From: Olleya sp. Bg11-27
Lineage (GTDB): Bacteria; Bacteroidota; Bacteroidia; Flavobacteriales; Flavobacteriaceae
Assembly (NCBI RefSeq): GCF_002831645.1
Contig: NZ_CP025117.1
Coordinates: 1,123,514-1,187,513 of the forward strand
Length of the DNA: 64,000 bases
Direction of reading: 5' to 3'
Part shown: in pieces, positions 1-7,643 of the stretch
Numbering within the stretch: position 1 is the first letter of the stretch
Layout: every line of letters begins with the position of its first letter
Position numbers and translations under genes: made by a program
The notes under the pieces: generated by a model
The model's input: only the letters and a program-made list of their open reading frames with translations
Told to the model about the DNA's origin: nothing
Database searches by the model: none

Positions 1-387
1 GAAAAAGAATTTAAATTAAAAGGTATTAGAAGCTCTGGTAGTGGAGGGCAACACGTAAATAAAGTAGCGACTAAAGTAGAACTTAGTTTTGACATTATGG
101 AGTCTTTTGTATTAAGTGAAGATCAAAAAGGACTAATTCAAGTAAAATTGGTAAATAGGCTAACTAAAAATTCTGTTTTATTATTACAATGTGGAGAAAG
201 TCGAAGTCAATTAAAAAATAAAGGCATTGTTATAAAACGAGCGTTTTCAATTTTAGAAGGTGCCTTGAAGATTCAGACGAAGCGTAAACCAACCAAAATT
301 CCAAGAGCAGTTATCAGAAAACGCCTAAAAAACAAAAAAATTAACGCAGATCGGAAAATAAATAGAAGAAAACCTAAAATTGATTAG
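1..387 (+). CDS. arfB: Alternative ribosome-rescue factor ArfB (peptide chain release factor-like), 5'-truncated by the window edge
   Basis: The reading frame is open from base 1 and enters mid-protein, so the start lies outside the window. The first 20 residues contain the release-factor motif SGSGGQHVNK (GGQ at bases 46-54), which in this family places the glutamine in the peptidyl-transferase centre to hydrolyse peptidyl-tRNA. The protein ends in a long Lys/Arg-rich tail with KRKPTKIP and RKRLKNKK, the basic C-terminus that ArfB/YaeJ-type factors insert into the empty mRNA channel of stalled ribosomes. The tRNA-like recognition domains of RF1/RF2 are not seen. What is visible fits the usual ArfB length of about 135-140 residues. 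Confidence 0.9.
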   Translation, partial: EKEFKLKGIRSSGSGGQHVNKVATKVELSFDIMESFVLSEDQKGLIQVKLVNRLTKNSVLLLQCGESRSQLKNKGIVIKRAFSILEGALKIQTKRKPTKIPRAVIRKRLKNKKINADRKINRRKPKID

Positions 388-495
388 CGCATTATTTTGG
401 AAGGTTAATCTTGAATTTATAGTGTTATATTACATTCTACTTCTGGTAGATTAAAAAAAAACTTATTGATATTTCATAAATCAATAATTCTAATC

Positions 496-503
496 TACCT
501 TTG
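496..503 (+). promoter_or_regulatory. Candidate -7 promoter box ahead of the TPP riboswitch
   Basis: TACCTTTG matches the Bacteroidota -7 consensus TAnnTTTG exactly and sits about 12 bases before the riboswitch begins, so transcription would start right at the aptamer. No -33 TTG lies at the usual 17-23 base spacing; the nearest (466-468) is 27 bases upstream. Confidence 0.6.
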
Positions 504-514
504 CAGCGTTCTCA

Positions 515-588
515 AAAAAGGGGGTGCCTATATCGGCTGAGATCATACCCATTGAACCTAGAACAGGTAATGCTGTTTAGGAATTTTA
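515..588 (+). promoter_or_regulatory. TPP (thiamine pyrophosphate) riboswitch
   Basis: The thi-box signature is present in order: a GGGGTGCC 5' arm at 520-528, CTGAGA at 537-542, ACCC-type pairing at 547-550, GAACCT at 554-559, the GGTAATGC block at 566-573 and TTTAGGAA at the 3' end. These are the conserved bases that bind the pyrimidine and pyrophosphate ends of TPP. It lies upstream of a TonB-dependent receptor, an arrangement known in Bacteroidetes for outer-membrane thiamine uptake. Expression would fall when TPP is plentiful. Confidence 0.93.
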
Positions 589-685
589 GACACACTTTTG
601 TGTTACTGTAGTATGCTAAGATCATCTTGGTGTAATACGAAAAGTATTCAATTTTAATAGTAAAGAATAATTACCTCTTTTTATT

Positions 686-702
686 CGATTAACATGTAAT
701 CG
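686..702 (+). promoter_or_regulatory. Hairpin abutting the GTG start; possible expression platform of the riboswitch
   Basis: CGATTA (686-691) and TAATCG (697-702) pair perfectly around a five-base loop, ending two bases before the GTG start at 705. Two more small hairpins (ACAC-TTTT-GTGT near 592-603 and AATAC-GAAA-GTATT near 635-649) lie between the aptamer and this one. No terminator with a clear T-tract is seen in this leader, so control of translation initiation by this hairpin is an inference. Confidence 0.4.
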
Positions 703-704
703 TA

Positions 705-2960
705 GTGAAAAATTTATTTCCTTTTCTAACACTTCTAGTGTTATCTGTTTGCGCTAATGCACAACAAAACAATGTTGAAGTGGATTCAACAAAAATCACA
801 ACACTTGACGAGGTCCTATTGTCTGCTACTAGGGCAAAAGATAAGACTCCTGTTGCTTTTACTAATATTACAAAAGAAGAGTTAGAGTCAATTAATCTTG
901 GTCAAGATTTACCTGTATTATTAGATCAATTACCATCAGTCGTTACAACAAGTGATGCAGGAGGAGGTGTTGGTTACACAGGGATTAGAGTAAGAGGTAG
1001 TGATGCAACACGTGTTAATGTTACCATCAACGGAATACCTTATAATGATCAAGAAAGTCAAGGTACATTTTGGGTTAACATGCCTGACTTTGTTAGTTCT
1101 GTGGAGGATATTCAATTACAACGGGGTGTTGGAACATCCACCAATGGATCTGGTGCATTTGGTGCAAGTTTAAACTTAAAAACACTTAATCCATCTACAG
1201 AAGGTTATGCTACAACAACTAATGTAGTAGGTAGTTTTGGTACTAGAAAGCATAATATTAGTATAGGTTCTGGAATTAAAAATAATTTTTATGCAGAAGC
1301 CAGAGTGTCTAATATACAAAGTGATGGATATATTGATAGAGCTAGAGCAGACTTAAATAGTTATTATGCTGAAGCTGGTTTTGTTAACAAAAATACATCT
1401 ATTAAGGCTATCGTTTTTGGAGGTAAAGAAGAAACTTACCAATCTTGGTACGGAACTCCAGAAGCTGTTGTTAATAATGATTTTGAAGGTGTTCAGGCAT
1501 TTATTGATAGAAATTATTCAAGTGATGCAGAAGCTGAAAACTTATTAAACTCAGGAAGAACATATAATTTTTATACTTACGATAACGAGATTGATAGCTA
1601 TCAACAAACACATTATCAATTACATGCATCACACCAATTTAACGCAATGTTTTCAGCAAATATTTCTGGTAACTTTACAAGAGGTAAAGGGTATTTTGAG
1701 CAATATAAAGATGATGAAGGGTTAGGAGACTATTTTCCAAACAATGCTAATGCTTCAGACGAAGGCGATGTTATTAGAAGACGTTGGTTAGATAATAATT
1801 TTACGGCAATAGTGTATTCGCTTAATTATAAAAAGGAGAAGTTGAATTTATATTTGGGCGGAGGTTATAATTCTTATAAAGGTGATCATTTTGGTGAAGT
1901 TATTTGGGATTCATTTGAAACCTCAATACCAGTAGGAAGTAATTACTATTTTAGTTATGGAGATAAGGAAGATTTTAATACTTACTTAAAAGCAGAATAT
2001 AATGTCAATTCAAATTTATTTGCATTATTAGATTTACAATTCAGAACGGTCGATTATAATTCCGTTGGTACAAGTTCAGATTTATTAGATATTAACGTAA
2101 AGGAAACATATAATTTTTTTAATCCAAAAATGGGATTAACATATAGGATTAATAACAACAGTAATGTTTATGGATCTTATGCTGTTGGTAACAGAGAGCC
2201 AAATCGTGATGATTTAACTAAGAATCCAATCACGCCCGTGTCAGAACAATTACATGATTTTGAGTTTGGTTATAAGCTGCAAAACCCTAATTTTTACTTA
2301 ACCGCTAATTTATACTACATGGATTATAAAGATCAATTAGTCTTAACAGGAGATTTAGATGATGTTGGTGACCCAATTAGACAAAACGTTGCTGATAGTT
2401 ATAGAGCAGGTATAGAAATACAAACAGGATATAAAGTATCTAATCAATTTAGGATAGATGCCAACGCAACTTTTAGTGAAAATAAAATTAAAGCGTTTGA
2501 CTATATTGTTTATGACACACAGTATGATCCTAGTACATATGATACAGTATCTTATGAAGCTGTTGTGACTACTTATGAAGATACAGATATTTCATTTTCT
2601 CCAAACGTAATATTTGGTAGTACATTAACCTACTCGCCAATTAAAAACGCTAACATCGCTTTGTTGTCTAAGTACGTTGGACAGCAATATTTAGATAATA
2701 CATCAAGTGATAGTAAAAATATGGACGGTTATTTTGTAAGCAATTTAAATGTGTCATATAGCATTAAACCAACATGGATTAAAGAAATAGCATTTAACGT
2801 TTTAATTAATAATGTTTTTAATAACAAATACGTTTCTAATGGTTATACGTATAGTTATTATTACAGACCAGAAAATTCAACGGATACACCAATCACAGAA
2901 AATTTTTATTACCCACAAGCAACTACTAACTTTTTAGCAGGTGTAACCTTAAAATTTTAA
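705..2960 (+). CDS. TonB-dependent outer-membrane receptor, probably for thiamine or a thiamine precursor
   Basis: This 751-residue protein has a signal peptide (cleavage likely after SVCANA, residue ~19), a plug domain at about residues 45-150 (TRAKDKTPVAF, IRVRGSDATRVNVTINGIPYND, and the VGTSTNGSGAFGASL segment), and a long aromatic-rich beta-barrel ending in Phe (LAGVTLKF), as expected for BAM-inserted porins. It would import a scarce ligand across the outer membrane using TonB/ExbBD energy. The substrate is inferred from the upstream TPP riboswitch; no PnuT-type transporter or thiamine kinase follows it here. The start is GTG; the only nearby ATG (694) is followed at once by a stop. No carboxypeptidase-like N-terminal domain is present. 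Confidence 0.9.
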   Translation: MKNLFPFLTLLVLSVCANAQQNNVEVDSTKITTLDEVLLSATRAKDKTPVAFTNITKEELESINLGQDLPVLLDQLPSVVTTSDAGGGVGYTGIRVRGSDATRVNVTINGIPYNDQESQGTFWVNMPDFVSSVEDIQLQRGVGTSTNGSGAFGASLNLKTLNPSTEGYATTTNVVGSFGTRKHNISIGSGIKNNFYAEARVSNIQSDGYIDRARADLNSYYAEAGFVNKNTSIKAIVFGGKEETYQSWYGTPEAVVNNDFEGVQAFIDRNYSSDAEAENLLNSGRTYNFYTYDNEIDSYQQTHYQLHASHQFNAMFSANISGNFTRGKGYFEQYKDDEGLGDYFPNNANASDEGDVIRRRWLDNNFTAIVYSLNYKKEKLNLYLGGGYNSYKGDHFGEVIWDSFETSIPVGSNYYFSYGDKEDFNTYLKAEYNVNSNLFALLDLQFRTVDYNSVGTSSDLLDINVKETYNFFNPKMGLTYRINNNSNVYGSYAVGNREPNRDDLTKNPITPVSEQLHDFEFGYKLQNPNFYLTANLYYMDYKDQLVLTGDLDDVGDPIRQNVADSYRAGIEIQTGYKVSNQFRIDANATFSENKIKAFDYIVYDTQYDPSTYDTVSYEAVVTTYEDTDISFSPNVIFGSTLTYSPIKNANIALLSKYVGQQYLDNTSSDSKNMDGYFVSNLNVSYSIKPTWIKEIAFNVLINNVFNNKYVSNGYTYSYYYRPENSTDTPITENFYYPQATTNFLAGVTLKF

Positions 2961-2983
2961 TCACTAATTTTTAATCAACCTTT

Positions 2984-3012
2984 AAAAGCACCTCTATATT
3001 GGGGTGCTTTTT
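2984..3012. terminator. Bidirectional rho-independent terminator
   Basis: AAAAGCACCTC and GGGGTGCTTTT form an 11-bp stem (one G-U pair) around a short loop, with an A-run on one side and a T-run on the other. It lies between the convergent receptor and lipoprotein genes and can serve both. Confidence 0.85.
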
Positions 3013-3482
3013 TAATTGTTATACACTCTGATAACGGAACCATTAACTTCTACAAAGTAAGGCTTTAGGCTATATTGTCCTGTTGTGCCGTCAAAAGGAG
3101 CGCCATTCACAATGTTATAACTATTACCGTCGTCACAATTACAAGTCGCTGAAATGCCTTCTATATTTAAAGAAGAGCAATTGGAAGGTGCATGATTAGG
3201 ATCTGTAATTTCAAAAGCAACATATTGATTATTACCTGCGCTATATATAACAATGCCGTTATACCCAAATCCGTTTAAGACCAGATGATTACTAGGGAAT
3301 TGTAGATCGTTATACTGCGGTAATGTTGTGTTTATGGAGTTTAAAGTGTCAAAAGCAATATTTGGTATAAAGTTATTATTGTTATCGTTGTCATCATTTT
3401 TTTGACAAGACAAAACTAAAATAGAGCAGAAAATAATTGTGAATAAAGGCTTTAACATAAAAAGTTTAATAGTTTTTAGCAA
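3012..3482 (-). CDS. Lipoprotein with a degenerate Rieske-like fold
   Basis: A 156-residue protein with a hydrophobic N-terminus and lipobox LVLSC (Cys26), so it is probably lipid-anchored in the envelope. The C-terminal half follows the Rieske pattern: a box-2-like segment with Cys114-Asn-Cys116, then DGNSYN, a GQYSLKPYFVEV strand and a final NGSVIRVYN strand. The histidine ligands of the CxH...CxxH cluster are missing (box 1 reads DPNHAPSNC), so it probably does not hold a classical 2Fe-2S centre. Similar lipoproteins occur across Flavobacteriaceae; their role is not known to me. A second in-frame ATG at residue 9 is an equally good start. Confidence 0.7.
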   Translation of the reverse strand: MLKTIKLFMLKPLFTIIFCSILVLSCQKNDDNDNNNNFIPNIAFDTLNSINTTLPQYNDLQFPSNHLVLNGFGYNGIVIYSAGNNQYVAFEITDPNHAPSNCSSLNIEGISATCNCDDGNSYNIVNGAPFDGTTGQYSLKPYFVEVNGSVIRVYNN

Positions 3483-3522
3483 TGCAATTTACAACAATTA
3501 CAATGTTGAATTAATTATTTTG

Positions 3523-3530
3523 TATATTTG
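3523..3530 (+). promoter_or_regulatory. Candidate -7 promoter box for greA
   Basis: TATATTTG is a perfect TAnnTTTG match 81 bases before the greA start. The nearest TTG (3506-3508) is only 14 bases upstream, shorter than usual for the -33 element. Confidence 0.6.
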
Positions 3531-3537
3531 TAACACT

Positions 3538-3590
3538 AAATCTCGTGTCGACGAGATTTTTGTGTTTAGCGCTAAATTGTTTTAGCGTCT
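3538..3590 (+). promoter_or_regulatory. Two consecutive hairpins in the greA leader (possible attenuator)
   Basis: First hairpin: AAATCTCGT (3538-3546) and ACGAGATTT (3551-3559), a perfect 9-bp stem with a 4-base loop followed by T residues. Second: CGCTAAA (3570-3576) and TTTAGCG (3581-3587), a 7-bp stem followed by TCTTTTTATTT. A competing palindrome TTTAGCGCTAAA spans 3565-3576. Both lie downstream of the -7 box, so they would be transcribed. Each resembles a weak intrinsic terminator. Confidence 0.55.
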
Positions 3591-3611
3591 TTTTATTTAA
3601 ACGAAATAAAT

Positions 3612-4085
3612 ATGAGTAAAGTATCTTATTATACAGCAGAAGGATTAAAAAAGTTGCGTGCAGAGTTAAAGCAGCTTAAAGATGTCGAACGTGTTAAAGC
3701 ATCCAGAGCAATTGCGGAAGCAAGAGATAAAGGTGATTTGAGTGAAAACGCGGAATACGATGCAGCTAAAGAGGCGCAAGGTATGCTAGAAATGCGTATT
3801 TCTAAATTAGAAGATCAAATGGCTGGAGCTCGTGTTATTGACGAATCCCAAATGGACGCTTCAAAAATATTAGTGTTGTCAAAAGTGAAAATCAAAAACC
3901 AAACTAATGGTATGGAAATGAACTATACGTTAGTTGCAGATGGTGAAGCGGATTTAGCTTCTGGAAAAATATCTGTAAATAGTCCAATTGGTCAAGGGCT
4001 GTTAGGTAAAGCTGTTGGTGATGTTGCTGAAATACAAGTGCCAAATGGGACAATAAAATTTGATATTATTGAAATTAGCAGATAA
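3612..4085 (+). CDS. greA: Transcription elongation factor GreA
   Basis: This 157-residue protein has normal GreA length and two domains: an N-terminal antiparallel coiled coil (residues ~5-78, with the tip acidic region around DKGDLSENAEYDAAKE that reaches the RNA polymerase active site) and a C-terminal FKBP-like domain (~82-157, with NSPIGQGLLGKAVGD). It stimulates cleavage of backtracked transcripts so polymerase can resume. It is a single-gene unit with its own promoter and structured leader; a hairpin follows it. Confidence 0.96.
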   Translation: MSKVSYYTAEGLKKLRAELKQLKDVERVKASRAIAEARDKGDLSENAEYDAAKEAQGMLEMRISKLEDQMAGARVIDESQMDASKILVLSKVKIKNQTNGMEMNYTLVADGEADLASGKISVNSPIGQGLLGKAVGDVAEIQVPNGTIKFDIIEISR

Positions 4086-4142
4086 TAGCTCTATTTTAAA
4101 TTTTCGCTATTGCGGAAATAATGAATAATATGTTAATTTAAC

Positions 4143-4190
4143 GATTCCTGTTTATTCTGATATAAATTTCAGTTTAGCAGGAATCTTTTT
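4143..4190 (+). terminator. Rho-independent terminator after greA
   Basis: GATTCCTG (4143-4150) pairs with CAGGAATC (4178-4185) across a 27-base AT-rich loop and is followed by TTTTTTTA. The long loop makes it weaker than the other terminators here. Confidence 0.6.
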
Positions 4191-4219
4191 TTATCTTTAG
4201 TTTTTAAACCGAAACAAAT

Positions 4220-4609
4220 ATGGCTTCTATTTTTACAAAAATAGTCAATGGAGAAATCCCGTGTTACAAAGTAGCAGAAACAGATGAGTTCTTGGCATTT
4301 TTGGATGTTAATCCAAATGCAAAAGGGCATACATTATGTATTCCTAAAAAAGAAGTTAATAAAGTGTTTGATTTAGACGAAGAAACTTACATTGGTTTAA
4401 TGCAATTTTCTAGAACCGTCGCTATAGCTTTAGAGAACACAGTGCCTTGTAAACGTGTAGGGGTAAGTGTTATTGGTTTAGAAGTACCTCATGTACACGT
4501 GCATTTAATTCCGTTAAACACAATGGAGGATGCTAGGTTTATTAATAAAGTATCTTTGGAAGAAGAAGTGTTTGAGACGTTAGCCAAAGCAATTAACGCT
4601 AACTTATAA
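4220..4609 (+). CDS. HIT family nucleotide-binding hydrolase (Hint-like)
   Basis: A 129-residue single-domain HIT protein carrying the signature HVHVHLIPL (His91, His93, His95). In this family the middle histidine attacks the alpha-phosphate of purine nucleoside phosphoramidates or AMP-linked substrates. The N-terminus SIFTKIVNGEIPCYKVAE and the FLDVNPNAKGHTL strand are typical of bacterial Hint proteins. It follows greA in the same direction but is separated by a hairpin, so it may be transcribed on its own. The true substrate cannot be deduced. Confidence 0.93.
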   Translation: MASIFTKIVNGEIPCYKVAETDEFLAFLDVNPNAKGHTLCIPKKEVNKVFDLDEETYIGLMQFSRTVAIALENTVPCKRVGVSVIGLEVPHVHVHLIPLNTMEDARFINKVSLEEEVFETLAKAINANL

Positions 4610-4615
4610 ACGTTT

Positions 4616-4960
4616 TTAGTTTATAATTAGTAAAGCTGCTATTACAACAGTTATAATAATTACAGCTGTAATTATAATCCAGAATAAGCTTTTGTATTTT
4701 TTAGAGGCCTTTTTAGGTTGGAAAGCTTTCATTTGGTAGTCGTAAACGCGCTCAATAGCATCAGTCCATCGTCCTGGATAGATGGGGGTATTGCAGACAG
4801 TGCAATTCATTTCGGTATTAACCTCTTGCGTGACACTTTTATAAAAAGAAGTTTCAATAAAAAGTTGTTTAAAAGTCAATTGCAAGCCTTTGGTGCTAAA
4901 ACACTCAGGGCAATTGTTATTTAAATCAATTGTTTTTATTGTTATTAATTTTTCTGACAT
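4616..4960 (-). CDS. Small zinc-ribbon membrane protein of unknown function
   Basis: This 114-residue protein has two CxxC knuckles (Cys17/Cys20 and Cys53/Cys56) that should bind one zinc, and a single C-terminal transmembrane helix (about residues 92-113), giving a tail-anchored cytoplasmic zinc ribbon. Its start codon directly abuts the stop codon of the upstream histidine kinase, so the two are almost certainly cotranscribed and may be functionally linked. I do not recognise a named family. Confidence 0.75.
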   Translation of the reverse strand: MSEKLITIKTIDLNNNCPECFSTKGLQLTFKQLFIETSFYKSVTQEVNTEMNCTVCNTPIYPGRWTDAIERVYDYQMKAFQPKKASKKYKSLFWIIITAVIIITVVIAALLIIN

Positions 4961-6112
4961 CTATATTGTTTTTAAGCTAATTTGCATAGTTGTTCCTTTT
5001 CCTTTTTCTGAGTTTAAAACTTTTATGCGTCCATTGTGAAAATCTTCAACAATCCTTTTTGCTAGGGACAATCCAAGTCCCCAACCACGTTTTTTTGTTG
5101 TGTAACCAGGCTCAAAGATAGTATTAAATTCGTTTTTATTAATCCCTTTTCCACTATCTGTTACAGTAATTTTTACTTGTTCTTCAAGTTGATGGATAGT
5201 CAGCTGTAAATCACCTTTGCCTTTCATAGCATCAATAGCATTTTTAACTAAGTTTTCAATGGTCCAACCATATAATTGCTTGTTTAAATTGACGTAAATA
5301 GGGTGTTCTGGAGTGTCGATATTAAAATTAACTAACTTAGAGGATCTTGTTTTTAAATAATCATACGCTTCTCTAGTTTCTTCTATAATGTCTAATTTTT
5401 CTAAGGTTGGTAGTGACCCAATTTTACTAAATCGCTCGGTTATCGTTTGTAAGCGGTGAATGTCTTTTTCGATTTCTATTATATAGTCTGGATTGGTATC
5501 TTCCATTTTTAAAATCTCGGTCCAACCCATTAAAGACGACAAAGGGGTTCCAATTTGATGCGCGGTTTCTTTAGCCATTCCGGACCATAATTTATTCTGA
5601 GTTGCAATTTTGGAACTTCGATAAAAAAAGTATACGACTGCAGCAAATAAGACAATAATTAATAAAAGAGCTAAAGGATAGTATTTTAACTTGTTTAATA
5701 AAGGAGAATTACCATAGTATAATGTAGAGAGGACTTTGTTATTGTATTTAATTTCAATCGGGTTATTTTCGTTTTTAAATTGTTCTATTAAAAGCTTTAA
5801 ATAATTTTCGTTTTTAGCTTTTTTTTCATCTATATTTCTATGATCTAAACCGCCTTCCGCAAATTGGATAATCATGGGTGTCGTTGTATTGCTTTCTAAG
5901 ATTTGCAATGGTAAGTTTCCCATTGTACCGTTTAAGTCTATGGTTTCTGCAATATCTTTTTGGGCAAAAGACCAATTCTGCATTTTAACACGTTCTTCAG
6001 CTTTAAATTTTTGAAAAAACACATAGGTATTCCATAAAATTAAAGAGATGATAGCAAACGAGGCAATAATAATAATCCAGCGGATAAGCTGGCGATGTTT
6101 TGTAAAAAACAT
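4961..6112 (-). CDS. Membrane sensor histidine kinase
   Basis: A 383-residue kinase with an N-terminal transmembrane helix (~10-32), a periplasmic sensing region of about 110 residues, and a second helix (~145-163). The dimerisation/phosphoacceptor motif KETAHQIGTPLSSLMGW places the phosphorylated histidine at His185. The ATPase domain shows the N box (NLVKNAIDAM), the G1 box (VTDSGKGI) and the G2 box (KRGWGLGLSLAKRIV). There is no receiver domain and no response regulator next to it, so its partner is encoded elsewhere. The sensor region has no family I can name. Confidence 0.92.
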   Translation of the reverse strand: MFFTKHRQLIRWIIIIASFAIISLILWNTYVFFQKFKAEERVKMQNWSFAQKDIAETIDLNGTMGNLPLQILESNTTTPMIIQFAEGGLDHRNIDEKKAKNENYLKLLIEQFKNENNPIEIKYNNKVLSTLYYGNSPLLNKLKYYPLALLLIIVLFAAVVYFFYRSSKIATQNKLWSGMAKETAHQIGTPLSSLMGWTEILKMEDTNPDYIIEIEKDIHRLQTITERFSKIGSLPTLEKLDIIEETREAYDYLKTRSSKLVNFNIDTPEHPIYVNLNKQLYGWTIENLVKNAIDAMKGKGDLQLTIHQLEEQVKITVTDSGKGINKNEFNTIFEPGYTTKKRGWGLGLSLAKRIVEDFHNGRIKVLNSEKGKGTTMQISLKTI

Positions 6113-6205
6113 GATGTTAATTTTTGTTGTTAATATAATGCAATTCTGTTAATAATATTGTGGAGGTTGACTAGTAATTACCTTTTAGTTGGTTCTTAGA
6201 TTATG

Positions 6206-6213
6206 TATTTTTG
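6206..6213 (+). promoter_or_regulatory. Candidate -7 promoter box for the flavin-reductase-like gene
   Basis: TATTTTTG matches TAnnTTTG and lies 20 bases before the ATG at 6234. It would place the transcription start near 6219, which disfavours an upstream TTG codon at 6225 as the start. Confidence 0.5.
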
Positions 6214-6233
6214 TGTAAATTAAATTGTCAACT

Positions 6234-7088
6234 ATGTTATCTTTTACTCCTCAAGAATTTTCGACTGCTAAATTACATGGGTATTTACTTAGCGCTGTGG
6301 CTCCTAGGCCAATTGCCTTTGCAAGTACAATAGATGCCGATGGTAATCCAAACTTGTCACCGTTTAGTTTTTTTAATGTTTTTAGTGCCAATCCACCTAT
6401 TTTAATTTTTTCGCCAGCAAGACGTGTTCGAGACAATACAACAAAGCATACCTTGCATAATGCAGAGATAACTAAGGAGGTTGTAATTAATGTTGTTAAT
6501 TATGACATTGTACAACAGATGTCTTTAAGTAGTACAGAATATGCAGAAGGTGTTAACGAGTTTGATAAGGCTGGTTTAACGATGCTTAAATCAGATTTAG
6601 TAAAACCATTCAGGGTAGCAGAGAGTCCTGTACAAATGGAATGTAAGGTTAATGAGATTGTAAAGTTAGGAACAGAAGGAGGAGCAGGAAATTTAATAAT
6701 CTGTGAAGTAGTTAAAATGCATGTTTCTGAAGCTGTTTTAGATGAAAATGGAGGAATTGACCAAAATAAATTGGACTTAGTATCAAGAGCAGGAGGGAGC
6801 TATTATAGTCGCGCTAAATCTGGTTTTTTCGAAATACCCAAACCACTATCGACATTAGGAATAGGTGTTGATGCTTTGCCAAAAGAGATCAGAGAAAGTG
6901 CTGTTTTAACAGGGAATGATTTGGGACTTTTAGGGAATGTTGAAAACTTACCTGAGGAAAAAAGCATTTTGGCTTTTAAAAACCAACATAATTTAAGTTC
7001 TTTGTCGACTGGTAAAAAACATCAAAAGGCAAAAGACTTTTTGAGTTTTAATGATGTGGAAAGTGCTTGGAAAGTATTATTATCGTAA
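6234..7088 (+). CDS. Flavin reductase-like (FMN-binding split-barrel) protein
   Basis: From the ATG at 6234 the product is 284 residues; an in-frame TTG three codons earlier is less likely given the promoter position. Features of the flavin-reductase domain include APRPIAFASTIDADGNPNLSPFSFFN near the N-terminus, the PPILIFSP strand, and ESPVQMECKV with the ICEVVKMHVSE segment in the middle. Such proteins bind FMN and typically reduce or use flavin, often for a partner oxygenase. A 100-residue C-terminal extension (including YYSRAKSGFFEIPKP) is normal for this flavobacterial group. No partner monooxygenase is nearby, so the physiological role is open. Confidence 0.85.
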   Translation: MLSFTPQEFSTAKLHGYLLSAVAPRPIAFASTIDADGNPNLSPFSFFNVFSANPPILIFSPARRVRDNTTKHTLHNAEITKEVVINVVNYDIVQQMSLSSTEYAEGVNEFDKAGLTMLKSDLVKPFRVAESPVQMECKVNEIVKLGTEGGAGNLIICEVVKMHVSEAVLDENGGIDQNKLDLVSRAGGSYYSRAKSGFFEIPKPLSTLGIGVDALPKEIRESAVLTGNDLGLLGNVENLPEEKSILAFKNQHNLSSLSTGKKHQKAKDFLSFNDVESAWKVLLS

Positions 7089-7133
7089 ATTAACGATATC
7101 AGATTAGACGAATATTTAATAATTATATAGAAA

Positions 7134-7511
7134 ATGGAAGTACAAGGGAAAGTTAAGTTAGTAGGAGAGACACAAAGTTTTGGTAGCAACGGGTTTAGAA
7201 AAAGAGAGTTAGTAGTAACTACAGAAGAACAATATCCACAACATATTTTAGTAGAGTTTGTTCAAGATAAATGTGATTTATTAAACAATTACCAGGTAGG
7301 ACAAGATGTTAAGGTAAACATCAATTTACGTGGTAGAGAATGGGTTAATCCTCAAGGAGAAACTAAATATTTTAACTCGATCCAAGGATGGAGAATTGAA
7401 GGAGTACAAGCTGGAGCAGCACCTCAAGGTATGCCAGAAGTGCCACCAGCACAAGCTTTTGAGCCTGCTAAAGATGTTAAATCTGAAGATCACGACGATT
7501 TACCATTCTAG
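7134..7511 (+). CDS. DUF3127 domain protein (OB-fold-like, possible single-stranded nucleic-acid binder)
   Basis: The 125-residue protein starts MEVQGKVKLVGETQSFGSNGFRKRELVV and contains NINLRGREWVNPQGETKYFNS, both typical of DUF3127. The pattern of beta strands and a flexible Pro/Ala tail ending in acidic DDLPF resembles single-stranded DNA-binding proteins, whose acidic tip ends DDIPF and recruits partners. The tail similarity is visible directly; binding to single-stranded DNA is an inference. It lies 45 bp after the flavin-reductase gene and is followed by a strong terminator. Confidence 0.82.
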   Translation: MEVQGKVKLVGETQSFGSNGFRKRELVVTTEEQYPQHILVEFVQDKCDLLNNYQVGQDVKVNINLRGREWVNPQGETKYFNSIQGWRIEGVQAGAAPQGMPEVPPAQAFEPAKDVKSEDHDDLPF

Positions 7512-7551
7512 TATGATCGGTTCTGTTTAAACAGAATGCTTATAAATATAA

Positions 7552-7582
7552 CCTCAATACATCATGCTATTGAGGTTTTTTT
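7552..7582 (+). terminator. Rho-independent terminator
   Basis: CCTCAATA (7552-7559) pairs perfectly with TATTGAGG (7568-7575) around an 8-base loop, followed by seven T residues. Confidence 0.88.
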
Positions 7583-7643
7583 ATTTTATACCTTTATCTT
7601 TTTTGCTTTGTATTTATGCAATAGCTAATAATGCAAGTTATAT

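Noticed and set aside
7521-7536. Perfect 16-bp palindrome TTCTGTTTAAACAGAA after the DUF3127 gene
   Set aside because: It lies just before a clear terminator and after a stop codon; it may be part of the 3' end structure, and nothing supports an operator there.
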